Source: Mucilaginibacter gilvus
GTDB lineage: Bacteria; Bacteroidota; Bacteroidia; Sphingobacteriales; Sphingobacteriaceae
Reading direction: 5' to 3'
DNA length: 64,000 nucleotides
NCBI RefSeq assembly: GCF_004054195.1
Contig: NZ_SBIW01000012.1
Location: 248,001 to 312,000 of the forward strand
Position 1 is the first letter of the stretch. Each line of letters opens with the position of its first letter. The notes under the pieces were generated by a model. It was not told the origin of the DNA, made no database searches, and was given only the letters and a program-made list of their open reading frames with translations. Below are positions 18,256-26,590 of the stretch, piece by piece. A program made the position numbers and the translations under genes.

Positions 18256-19614
18256 CTATTTTAAAAACGTTACCGTGAAGGTGCTGCCCTCGCCGGGTTG
18301 CGAGGCTACGTAGATTCTGCCCTTAAACAATTCGACGATCTTGCTGGTGATATACAGGCCGATACCGCTGCCGGATACCGATTTATCCGTATTCACCCTG
18401 AAGAAGGGCTGATATATTTTTTCGATGTCGGCTTTGCTGATGCCTTGCCCTTTATCTGTCACAGCTATGGCGATACTTGTGGCGTCAGCCTTAAAATTTA
18501 ATACAACCGGGTTAGAGCCCGAATATTTAAAGGCGTTGTCAATAATGTTATTCAACGCGATATACAGCATGGATTTATGTGCCGGGATGGTGAGCAGCTC
18601 TTCATCCTCGGGCAGATTGGCTAATTGAATTTTAAGTAAGCCCGGCCCTTTTTTATTGGTCCAATACTCATCAAGCTCCCATATCAGTTCGTCAACCCTA
18701 ACCGGGGTGAGGGCGGCGCGGGTGTAGTTAAGGTCTACCTGTGCAAGTTCCATCAGGCTGGTAATAGTTTCCTGCAGGCGGCCGCCGTCATTGGCTATGG
18801 AATGCAGCACCCGCTCGTACTCGGCCATGTTGCGTTTTTTGTTGAGGGCTACATCCACCTCTCCCATAATGCTGGTAAGGGGTGTGCGCAATTCGTGCGA
18901 GGCATTTGCCACAAAGGTTTGCTGCAGTTCAAAGGCGTTTTGTAAATGCTCCAGCAAGCGGTTAAAGTTGTTCACCAACTGGGCTATCTCATCTTTGGTG
19001 TTCACCTCATCCACCCGTAAATGCAGGTTGCTGGCTTGTATATTGCTTATTTGCGAGATGATCTTATCCACGGGCGACAATGCCTTTTGCGCAAAAACCC
19101 GCCCCGCGAAAAACAAACCTGTACCAAATATAACGAAAAGCACGCCTGTTATTTTAGCCAGCACCACCGTGCGGCGCGACAGGTTGGTATCTACTGCCGA
19201 AGCCAGTATTACATAATTGCCCTGGTTATCGTGATAGTATTTGCCAACTACTTTTCGCGTGCCTTCTTCGTACTCGAGGACGCCTTCTTTTCGTACCTGT
19301 TCTATGATCTCTTTTGTCCAGTAAACATGGTTTTTCATGTTAAAGGCAGAGAGGTTGTAATCATCGTATATGCGGATCACCTCATCGGGCAGCTTCTCTA
19401 AATATTTTTGCTGCACCTGCATCAGCGAATCTGTTGCCAGTTCATCGGCCTTTAGATAAAATTGCGAGGCCAGTTTGGTACGCTCCTGCAAGCGGTTATA
19501 AAAATCGGCGTTAAAAAAAGAGAAGACCGCGATGTAAACTGCCACCAAAACCAGCAGCAGCGCCCCCGAACTAATGAGCGTAAAATAAAGGGAGAGGCGG
19601 GTTTTTATCTTCAT
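18256..19614 (-). CDS. Sensor histidine kinase of the metal-efflux operon
   Basis: 452 residues: membrane helix at about 10-32, periplasmic sensor loop of about 120 residues, second helix at about 152-172, HAMP (LSPVDKIISQISN), phosphoacceptor NASHELRTPLTS with His240, and an HATPase_c domain with N box ALNNIIDNAFKYS, G1 DKGQGIS and G2 GSGIGLYI. All catalytic motifs are intact. The architecture is that of CusS/PcoS-like kinases. It follows the response regulator gene by 8 bases and lies before the RND pump genes, so it likely senses periplasmic metal and controls the pump. Confidence 0.93.
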   Translation of the reverse strand: MKIKTRLSLYFTLISSGALLLVLVAVYIAVFSFFNADFYNRLQERTKLASQFYLKADELATDSLMQVQQKYLEKLPDEVIRIYDDYNLSAFNMKNHVYWTKEIIEQVRKEGVLEYEEGTRKVVGKYYHDNQGNYVILASAVDTNLSRRTVVLAKITGVLFVIFGTGLFFAGRVFAQKALSPVDKIISQISNIQASNLHLRVDEVNTKDEIAQLVNNFNRLLEHLQNAFELQQTFVANASHELRTPLTSIMGEVDVALNKKRNMAEYERVLHSIANDGGRLQETITSLMELAQVDLNYTRAALTPVRVDELIWELDEYWTNKKGPGLLKIQLANLPEDEELLTIPAHKSMLYIALNNIIDNAFKYSGSNPVVLNFKADATSIAIAVTDKGQGISKADIEKIYQPFFRVNTDKSVSGSGIGLYITSKIVELFKGRIYVASQPGEGSTFTVTFLK

Positions 19615-19622
19615 GGCCGGTA

Positions 19623-20300
19623 TTAGTCCTTTAAAATATAGCCCATACCAATAACTGTATGGATCAGTTTTTTATCGAAGCCTTTTTGAATTTTATTGCG
19701 GAGGTAGTTTACATACACATCCACCATATTAGTGCCGGTATCAAAATTAATACCCCATACTTTTTCCATAATAAACTCACGAGAGAGGAGTTTTGCCGGG
19801 TGCTGGATAAACAGTTCCAGCAGGCTGTATTCTTTAGCGGTGAGGATGATCTGCTGACCCTCGCGTTCGGCGGTTTTATCCCAGGTGTTCAGTTTTAACC
19901 CGCCAAAACTCAGAATGTGATTTTCTTCCTCGGCCACTTTTTTGCGGCGCAGCAGGGCTTCTATGCGGGCAAGCAGCTCGTTAAAGTGGAAGGGTTTTAC
20001 CAGGTAATCATCGGCACCCGATTTTAGGCCGTTAACACGATCGTCAATAGTGCCTAAAGCGCTCAGCATCAAAATGGGCAGCAGGGGCTGGTTCTTTCTC
20101 ACCTCTTTACAAAAGTCTATACCGCTCATGCCAGGGAGCATCACATCCAATATAACGAGGTTGTAATTTTTTTGCTGCAGCATTTGCAGAGCATTCTCGG
20201 CATTGGGGGTAACGTCAACGCCGTACTTATGCTCATTGAGCCCCTTTTTTATAAATGATGAAACCTTTTCGTTATCCTCAACAAGGCAAATGGAATCCAT
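19623..20300 (-). CDS. OmpR/PhoB-family response regulator of the metal-efflux operon
   Basis: 225 residues. Receiver domain with acidic pair Glu8/Asp9, phosphoacceptor Asp52 (NLVILDVMLPG), and Lys in LVKPFHFNELLARIEALLRR; C-terminal winged-helix DNA-binding domain at about 130-222 (LTAKEYSLLELFIQHP, DVYVNYLRNKIQ). It is paired with the kinase gene 8 bases downstream. A 7-bp-arm inverted repeat 46 bases upstream of the start (20346-20370) may be its own operator. Confidence 0.93.
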   Translation of the reverse strand: MDSICLVEDNEKVSSFIKKGLNEHKYGVDVTPNAENALQMLQQKNYNLVILDVMLPGMSGIDFCKEVRKNQPLLPILMLSALGTIDDRVNGLKSGADDYLVKPFHFNELLARIEALLRRKKVAEEENHILSFGGLKLNTWDKTAEREGQQIILTAKEYSLLELFIQHPAKLLSREFIMEKVWGINFDTGTNMVDVYVNYLRNKIQKGFDKKLIHTVIGMGYILKD

Positions 20301-20659
20301 AGATCAAATACTGCCCTTTCAAATAAGGCGAGCGGTAAAGTTAGCCTATTGGCTTTACAATATCCAATAGCAATAATAAGGTAAGTTTGAAACGCATATC
20401 CGTGGTTTTCCCTAAACGGTGATATCCTTATGGATGAACACTTACCAAAGAGTAATTTTTATGCCATAGCCTATTCAATTACCGGGCTTTCTTGTGTGTG
20501 CAAGGGTTAACATAACTTAACATATTTCAGTAATTATATTTTTAAGTTATTGTTAATCAGTGCGTTGTAATTTAACAGGGTTAACATAAAAAGCGCTTTT
20601 TTTACCGCTATTTTTTGTAGATTAAATTCTCTCAACTACGCAGACCAAGCCCGCTCCTG
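20301..20659. promoter_or_regulatory. 359-bp intergenic region with inverted repeat
   Basis: Spacer between the start of the metal regulator operon and the end of the second RND operon, both on minus. It holds the inverted repeat at 20346-20370, and an AT-rich tract with repeated TTAACAT words (20509-20590). No gene or convincing terminator seen. Confidence 0.5.
20346..20370. repeat. Inverted repeat, candidate operator of the metal regulator operon
   Basis: Perfect arms CTATTGG and CCAATAG separated by 11 bases, ending 46 bases upstream of the response-regulator ATG. Position and symmetry suit a regulator site; function is inferred. Confidence 0.4.
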
Positions 20660-23600
20660 CTATTTTACTACCGGCTTATTAAAATTATGGTTACGGTAAA
20701 ATACGCGGATCATACTTGGTAAAACGATCAGCAACAAAGGCAGCGCTGCTAAAAAGCCGCCTATAACAGCAATGGCCAATGGCTGGTGCAACTGCGCGCC
20801 CGCGCCAATGCCTAAGGCCAATGGGGCAAGGGCGATAATGGCACCCAGCGCGGTCATTAATTTGGGGCGAAGGCGGGTAGATATAGAATAAACTATCGCA
20901 TCGTCTACCGAACTGGTTTTCGCACTCTCGCGGAATTGCCAGAATGTGAAAATGGCGTTCTCGCCTATAATGCCTACGATCATAATAAGCCCGGTATAGC
21001 TGCCTACATTGAGCGGCGTTTTGGTTAAAAACAGGGCAAGCATACTGCCGCCAATGCCCAGCACCGCTACAATCAATATGAGCAAGGCTATCCTGAACTG
21101 TTTGAACAGGAACAAGATCACTCCAAAAACCAGCAGACTCGATGTAATTAATATCATCAGCAACTCTTTAAACGATTGTTGCTGCTCTGCGTAAGCACCG
21201 CCATATTCCACGTGGTAGCCGGGCGGTAAATTTATCTTATCGGCAATGCCTTTTTGGATGGCGGGGATAACCGTACCCAGGTCGCTGTTCTCTAAACGGG
21301 CGCTGATAACGCCCATGGCCTGCAGATTTTCGCGTTCTACCTCGGCATCGCCGGGGTGCAGTTCTACTTTAGCGAGCGAGGTGATGGGGATCAACCTGCC
21401 ATCCGCTAAAAACACATTCAGATCTTTTATGCCGGTAACATTCTGCGTGCGACTGCCCGGGTACACCATACGGATAGGTGATTGCTGCTCGCGCTCGAAA
21501 AGGTTACCTATCACGTTCCCCTCCAGGGCCGATTGCACCTGCGTTTGCAGCGCGGCGGGGGTAAGGTTGTATTGCGCCAGTTTTGCATAATCGGGCACGA
21601 TGTTTACCGATGGGCCGGCTATCACAATACCATCAAACACATCGGCGGTGCCTTGTACGCTGGTGGTGATATCAGCAATTTGCCGGGCAAGTGTTTGCAG
21701 TTTGGCTTGGTCGTCGCCAAATACTTTTATCTCGATGGGTTGCGTAGAGGTCATGAGGTCGCCCAGCATATCGCCAATTACCTGTCCAAAATCTACCCGC
21801 AAAGCGGGCTGCGAAGCTTCAATCTGTACGCGCAGATCGGTAATTACTTCTTCGGAAGTTTTGTCGTGCCCCTTTTTTAACTGGATAAGATAATCGCCGG
21901 TGTTGGGCTCGGTAATAAAGAACCCCATTTGCGTGCCCGTACGGCGCGAGTAGGCGGCAACATCCGGTTCTTTTATAATGAGTTTTTCTATCTCGCGCAG
22001 CATCCGGTCGGTTTCTTCCAAGGAGGTGCCGGGAGGGGAGGTGTAATCAAGCACAATACTCCCTTCATCCATATCCGGTAAAAAGCCGGTTTCCAATTTG
22101 CCGGGGATAAATATAATAACCGCTACCAACCCCAATATCATCAAAATACTAATGAAGGGATTGAGGATAAAAAACGATACCCAGCGCTGTCTTTTTACCT
22201 CGTGTACTTCTTCCTTAGCTTGCTTGCTGTTGGCAGGTTTTTCTCTGGTGAGCAGCAGGTATATCACCGGCAAGCCTATCCATGTTACAAAAAACGAGCA
22301 GGCGAGGGTGATGATCATTGTATTTGTCATTACCTTAAAATAGGCACCAGCCACCCCCGTCATCATCAGGAAAGGGATAAATATAACGATAGTACTAATG
22401 GATGAGCCCACCATAGCCGGAAACAGATAATCGATGGCTTTTTGAAGCAGGGTGAGTGTAGGTTCTTCGGGGTGCTCCTCATGTGTGCGGTGAATTTGCT
22501 CCACCACCACAATGGCATCATCAATAATTAGCCCTATGGCCGCCGCAATGGCACCAAGCGTCATGATGTTAAGCGTATAGCCAAAGGCATACAGAATAAT
22601 AAGCGTAAGGCATAGTGTTACCGGGATGGTGATCAATATAGTAGCGCTTGCCTTTAACGACCGCAAAAATATAATAGCCACAATGATGGCCAGCGCTAAA
22701 CCTATCCACAAGCTATCGCTAACACTCTTTACAGATTCGTTTACAAAATCGGCCTGTACGTAATAGGGTTTTAGGGTAACGCCTTTGGGCAGTACCTTTT
22801 GCAGATCGGCAACCTTGGCCGTCATGGCGGCAGATAGATCGACGAGGTTAGAGTTGGGCTGTTTAATAACCGCTATCAGTACGCCTTCGTGCCCGTTGGC
22901 GTTTATTTTTGTAAACTCCACACCGGGGTTTATCTGGATCTCGGCAATATCTTTCAGTTGGATAACCCTTTTGCGGTTGTTGCTTACTACCAGGTTTTGC
23001 AATTGTTCGCTGGTGTTTACGCTGGCATCGGTAACGGTAAGGTACAGCATTTTATAATCTGCCAGGTACCCGTTAGATTTGATGAACGCCGTTTGCGTAA
23101 GCGTATTGCTGATCATATCGGGTGTAAGGCCCAGCGCGCTCATTTTCTGGCGATCGAGCACCAGCCAGTATTCTTTGGTTTTGCCGCCGATAACCCGGAT
23201 CTCGGATACACCATCTACCTGCGAAAGGAATGGCTTTACCGTGTAAGTGGCCAGTTGCTTTAGCTCGATGGGAGAGAGGTTGTGGCTCTCCAAAGTATAA
23301 CCGCTTACCGGGAGGATGGAAGGGTTCATCTTTTCAACAGATATATCTACGTCGGGCGGCAATAGGTTTTTGATCTGTGCTATGCGCGATTCGATGCGTT
23401 GCTGGCTCAAATCTATATCGGCATCCCAGTTCATGTAGGCAGAGATCTCGCAGCTGCCGCGACTGGTGATGCTGCGCACGTAATGCAGATCGGGTACTTG
23501 TTTAATGGCGTTCTCCAGCGGTTTGGTAACCGTAACCATCATTTTGTTTACAGGCTGTAGCCCCGCATCGGCAATGATCTTTATTTTGGGGAACGTGATC

Positions 23601-23719
23601 TCGGGGAAAAGCGAGGTTTGTAACCGCGAGTAGGAAAATATTCCGCCCAGCAGCACAATAAAAAGCATTAGGCTGATAGGCTTTTTATGGGTGATGAAAA
23701 AGTTTTCCAGCTTGTTCAT
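20660..23719 (-). CDS. RND efflux permease, AcrB/MexB-type
   Basis: 1019 residues with typical RND N-terminus (KPISLMLFIVLLGGIFSYSRL, LFPEITFPKIKI). The proton relay reads AAIGLIIDDAIVVVEQI with adjacent Asp400-Asp401, the signature of the hydrophobe/drug branch and different from the D/D/E of the czcA-like pump at 12543. The second membrane half ends in the usual LALGIGAGAQLHQPLAIAVIGG block. With the lipoprotein adaptor and TolC protein encoded just upstream (overlaps of 4 and 1 bases) it forms a tripartite exporter in the cell envelope. Substrate unknown. Confidence 0.93.
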   Translation of the reverse strand: MNKLENFFITHKKPISLMLFIVLLGGIFSYSRLQTSLFPEITFPKIKIIADAGLQPVNKMMVTVTKPLENAIKQVPDLHYVRSITSRGSCEISAYMNWDADIDLSQQRIESRIAQIKNLLPPDVDISVEKMNPSILPVSGYTLESHNLSPIELKQLATYTVKPFLSQVDGVSEIRVIGGKTKEYWLVLDRQKMSALGLTPDMISNTLTQTAFIKSNGYLADYKMLYLTVTDASVNTSEQLQNLVVSNNRKRVIQLKDIAEIQINPGVEFTKINANGHEGVLIAVIKQPNSNLVDLSAAMTAKVADLQKVLPKGVTLKPYYVQADFVNESVKSVSDSLWIGLALAIIVAIIFLRSLKASATILITIPVTLCLTLIILYAFGYTLNIMTLGAIAAAIGLIIDDAIVVVEQIHRTHEEHPEEPTLTLLQKAIDYLFPAMVGSSISTIVIFIPFLMMTGVAGAYFKVMTNTMIITLACSFFVTWIGLPVIYLLLTREKPANSKQAKEEVHEVKRQRWVSFFILNPFISILMILGLVAVIIFIPGKLETGFLPDMDEGSIVLDYTSPPGTSLEETDRMLREIEKLIIKEPDVAAYSRRTGTQMGFFITEPNTGDYLIQLKKGHDKTSEEVITDLRVQIEASQPALRVDFGQVIGDMLGDLMTSTQPIEIKVFGDDQAKLQTLARQIADITTSVQGTADVFDGIVIAGPSVNIVPDYAKLAQYNLTPAALQTQVQSALEGNVIGNLFEREQQSPIRMVYPGSRTQNVTGIKDLNVFLADGRLIPITSLAKVELHPGDAEVERENLQAMGVISARLENSDLGTVIPAIQKGIADKINLPPGYHVEYGGAYAEQQQSFKELLMILITSSLLVFGVILFLFKQFRIALLILIVAVLGIGGSMLALFLTKTPLNVGSYTGLIMIVGIIGENAIFTFWQFRESAKTSSVDDAIVYSISTRLRPKLMTALGAIIALAPLALGIGAGAQLHQPLAIAVIGGFLAALPLLLIVLPSMIRVFYRNHNFNKPVVK

Positions 23720-24651
23720 GGTTTCACAATTTTAACCTTTGCGGTATCGGCTAAACCATAATTGCCGCTTACGGCTATCCTATCATTAGTATTGAATTTC
23801 GGCGAAACGATCTCTACCTTACCGCCAGATTCGATGCCTTTTTTTACCGGTATTTTTATGGCCGTAGTATCGTTTATCAATTTCATTACCCAAAATTCGT
23901 CCTGGGTCTCGTTAGATAACACGGCAGACTTTGGCAGAGACGGCGCACTGCTTTTTGCCGTTTTGATGATAAGCGCCTTAGCAACTAAATTTTCGGGGAT
24001 GGGGTGGCTATTGTTTACTTTTATTACAATGCCCTGCGTTTGCGAAACCGTATCTACAGATGGCATGGTAGACACTACACGCCCGTTCAACTTTTCGCCA
24101 TCGGGGAGGGTGAGCACCAGATTTTGGTTGTTCTGCATTACCTTTTTCAGTTCGTAAGGCAGCTGTAAAACAAACGCGAAACTTTCACGGTCGCTTATAG
24201 TGGCCAGTTGTTCACCGTCCTGCACATAATCACCTACCTGGTGGATCAGATCGGTTACGTAGCCACTACGCGAAGCACGGATATTGTTGATGCCCGAGAA
24301 TTTAAAGGTGGTATCCAGCACATTGATGGTGTTACCTATGCTTTGTGCTTCCTTGGTTTTAATGGTAAACATCAGCTGCCCTTTCTCTACATAATGCCCC
24401 GGCTGTATGTTCACTTTTTTAATATAACCGATGGCGTTGGCCTTTACATAGTTTTTTTGCAGAAAAGATGAAGTGGCATTCAGTTCGATAGAATCGGCTA
24501 ATGCGCTGTTATCAATATTGGTAATGGTAACGGGAGTTTGCGGGTTAGCAACTTCTTCCTCAGCTGCTTTGTTGCCCCCGCAGCTGAAAACCGCGGCAAT
24601 TACCATGCAGGCCAGTAAAACAGTAAAGGGTTTTATATATTGCTTCATCAT
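23716..24651 (-). CDS. RND efflux periplasmic adaptor lipoprotein
   Basis: 311 residues, lipobox AVFS-C24. Lipoyl halves (VKANAIGYIKKVNIQPGHYVEKGQ; NIRASRSGYVTDLIHQVGDYVQDGEQ), beta-barrel and membrane-proximal domains. The helical hairpin between the lipoyl halves is almost missing (the segment runs LFTIKTKEAQSIGNTINV...), so this is a short adaptor compared with AcrA (about 370-400). Start overlaps the TolC stop by one base, and its stop overlaps the pump ATG by four bases, which implies translational coupling. Confidence 0.9.
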   Translation of the reverse strand: MMKQYIKPFTVLLACMVIAAVFSCGGNKAAEEEVANPQTPVTITNIDNSALADSIELNATSSFLQKNYVKANAIGYIKKVNIQPGHYVEKGQLMFTIKTKEAQSIGNTINVLDTTFKFSGINNIRASRSGYVTDLIHQVGDYVQDGEQLATISDRESFAFVLQLPYELKKVMQNNQNLVLTLPDGEKLNGRVVSTMPSVDTVSQTQGIVIKVNNSHPIPENLVAKALIIKTAKSSAPSLPKSAVLSNETQDEFWVMKLINDTTAIKIPVKKGIESGGKVEIVSPKFNTNDRIAVSGNYGLADTAKVKIVKP

Positions 24652-25886
24652 TATCTGCTCCAGTAATTAAGTTGATTTATCAATTGCAGCCTGCTTATTA
24701 CATTTTGGGCAAGCTGGTTTTTTATGCTGAGGTAGCTGTTTATGGCCAGAATCAGGTCGGCAATTTTCAGGTCGCCGGTTTGCATCAATTGGGTATTTAC
24801 CTTTATCAGGCTTTCGGAGTATTTAAATTGCTCGTTTATCTCGGTTATCAGCTTATCGTATTCCTTTATCTGCTGGTTTAGCTGGCTGATTTGCTGTTTA
24901 TACTGGTTAAAGTAAAAAGCCTTGTATACCTGCTGTGTTTCTTGTTCTAAGGAGAGTTTTTTGTAGGCAAGTTGTTTTTGCCCACCATCATAAATTGGCA
25001 TCGTAAGGCTAAAACCCACGCTGGCACCAAAGTTTTTGTAATACTGGCTGGTAAGGTCGGAATTGTAGCCCCCGTCTGCAAAGGCGCTTAATTTGGGGCG
25101 ATAACTATAGTCGATGAGTTTACGGCTGTTAGCCAGTCGCAGGCTATCCAGTTGGTATTGCTTAAAAAATATGCTGTTGCTGCGGTCGTAAACTATGGCT
25201 CGTTGTAATTCGGGTTTGGCAATCTCGCTGATGGTGGTATCGGCAATGCCGCTTAAGTAGTTCAGCGTGGCGTAATCGGTTTTATATTGCAGTTTGGTTT
25301 GCGAGAGCTGCAACTGCGCGCCTTTCAACGTAACCAAAAACGTAAGGTAATCGCTTTGGCGATATACGTTGCTGCGGGTGAGTTTCTTTAGTAGTTCTTC
25401 TTCTTTGCTTAGCAGGGTAACCACTTCCTGGTTAAATTGCTGCTGCTGCAGGCTGCCGTAGGCGGTAATATATTGCCCAATAATGGTGCGGCGCAAGTCC
25501 TGCTCAGATAATTTTACGCTGTTGCGCAAGGAATCCTGGCTGAGCCCAATGGCCGCGAACTGTGTATTAAGGTAATCTTTGCCGATGAAGGATTTGCTCA
25601 CGGTAACCTGTCCGTTTAATGAATGCTCGTTGGTAATAGCAGCTGCATAACCGTAACCTTTTATCACCGGGGCGTAAAGCCCGCCGGCGTTTAAGGCCAC
25701 TTGTGGTTTAAAACCTGCACGGATGCGTACGCTGTCTATCCGGGCGGCCAGCACCTGGTTGTTGAGGTCCTTTATAAGGGGGCTGTTTTTTAACGCATGT
25801 TGCAGGTAATCGTCCAGCGTTTTGCTTTGCCCGTAGCAGGTAGATGTAGTTAGGATAAGCGCAAAAAGGTATATGATGTACTTCAT
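24651..25886 (-). CDS. TolC-family outer-membrane efflux protein
   Basis: 411 residues, signal peptide ending TSTCYGQS (about residue 20). Long amphipathic helices in two OEP repeats (YLQHALKNSPLIKDLNNQVLAA; YDKLITEINEQFKYSESLIKVN, given in part) match TolC-like channels. First gene of the second pump operon. Its ATG lies 12 bases after a nested hairpin (25899-25924), which may control expression. Confidence 0.9.
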   Translation of the reverse strand: MKYIIYLFALILTTSTCYGQSKTLDDYLQHALKNSPLIKDLNNQVLAARIDSVRIRAGFKPQVALNAGGLYAPVIKGYGYAAAITNEHSLNGQVTVSKSFIGKDYLNTQFAAIGLSQDSLRNSVKLSEQDLRRTIIGQYITAYGSLQQQQFNQEVVTLLSKEEELLKKLTRSNVYRQSDYLTFLVTLKGAQLQLSQTKLQYKTDYATLNYLSGIADTTISEIAKPELQRAIVYDRSNSIFFKQYQLDSLRLANSRKLIDYSYRPKLSAFADGGYNSDLTSQYYKNFGASVGFSLTMPIYDGGQKQLAYKKLSLEQETQQVYKAFYFNQYKQQISQLNQQIKEYDKLITEINEQFKYSESLIKVNTQLMQTGDLKIADLILAINSYLSIKNQLAQNVISRLQLINQLNYWSR

Positions 25887-25898
25887 TCGGTATCAGCT

Positions 25899-25924
25899 AC
25901 AGAACCTACTGTAGGCGGTTCTGT
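25899..25924. repeat. Nested inverted repeat before the second efflux operon
   Basis: Outer arms ACAGAACC/GGTTCTGT (8 bp) enclose a second palindrome CCTAC-T-GTAGG. It ends 12 bases before the ATG of the TolC gene on the minus strand, so it could be an operator or an RNA hairpin that affects translation. Confidence 0.45.
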
Positions 25925-25989
25925 TTGTAAAACTCTTATAAAATTCTGGATAAATTTTGTGTAATGCTAAAGGTAACCATTGGGAAATT

Positions 25990-26024
25990 AAAATGCCGCA
26001 GATACTTGGTATCCGCGGCATTTT
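25990..26024 (-). terminator. Intrinsic terminator after PepSY-like gene
   Basis: Stem AAAATGCCGC/GCGGCATTTT extended by GATAC/GTATC with one A-C mismatch and a 3-base loop. It lies 52 bases past the stop of the PepSY-like gene and separates the regulator operon from the second pump operon. Confidence 0.75.
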
Positions 26025-26076
26025 GTTGCATACCATCTGTTCCCCGACAATGGCCCGTATATTTGCTTAAGCCGAA

Positions 26077-26517
26077 TTAGTCTTTAGCTATTCTGATGAA
26101 CTTGCCATCTTTATCAAACAGCAGGTCTTTGCCCTTTACTTCGGCTTCGTAATTAATTTCACCGGTTGCTGTTTTGGTGATTTTGGCGGCCTCTTTAATG
26201 GCGGCGCCTTTATAATGCTCCTTTACGTACAGGGCAACGGCTGCCGGTAATTCAGTCGCTTTTATCTCTGTTTCCGATTCCTTCTGTGTACCATCTGCTT
26301 TAAAAAAGGCCGACATTTCGCTGTTACCCTGTTTAAAACCGGCTTCATAGCCGCCGTTTTCTTTTTCCCACTTAACGGTTTTTACACTTGGGTAAGCCAA
26401 TGAAAATGATTTTTTTACCGATGCGGGTACCTTGGCAGAGTTGATCTTTTGTGCTGAGGCGGTGAGCCCCATTACCGAGGCTATTGCAATAGCCATTGTA
26501 GTTTTAATGATTTTCAT
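26077..26517 (-). CDS. Secreted PepSY-like domain protein
   Basis: 146 residues from the ATG at 26517; this start is chosen because MKIIKTTMAIAIASVMGLTASAQ is a clean signal peptide, whereas a longer frame would put 21 odd residues before it. The mature part has two related halves typical of PepSY-like (BLIP-fold) proteins: VPASVKKSFSLAYPSVKTVKW...YEAGF and LPAAVALYVKEHYKGAAIKEA...INYEAEV. Such periplasmic proteins are often next to two-component systems and are thought to be their targets or ligand sensors; exact function is unknown. It lies 73 bases downstream of the kinase gene and before a terminator. Confidence 0.8.
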   Translation of the reverse strand: MKIIKTTMAIAIASVMGLTASAQKINSAKVPASVKKSFSLAYPSVKTVKWEKENGGYEAGFKQGNSEMSAFFKADGTQKESETEIKATELPAAVALYVKEHYKGAAIKEAAKITKTATGEINYEAEVKGKDLLFDKDGKFIRIAKD

Positions 26518-26590
26518 TTTAGTGTTTTTTACTAAAGTAATCCCCAAATCTGTAACTAAATTGGAAACAATCTGTAGCAATTTGGGATTG

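Noticed and set aside
20588..20601. AAAAAGCGCTTTTT considered as terminator of the second RND operon
   Set aside because: The palindrome has no loop and only four GC pairs at its centre, and lies within an AT-rich tract; too weak to call.
26518..26580. Upstream extension of the PepSY-like protein (MLQIVSNLVTDLG...)
   Set aside because: The extension would hide the signal peptide that starts at the inner ATG at 26517.
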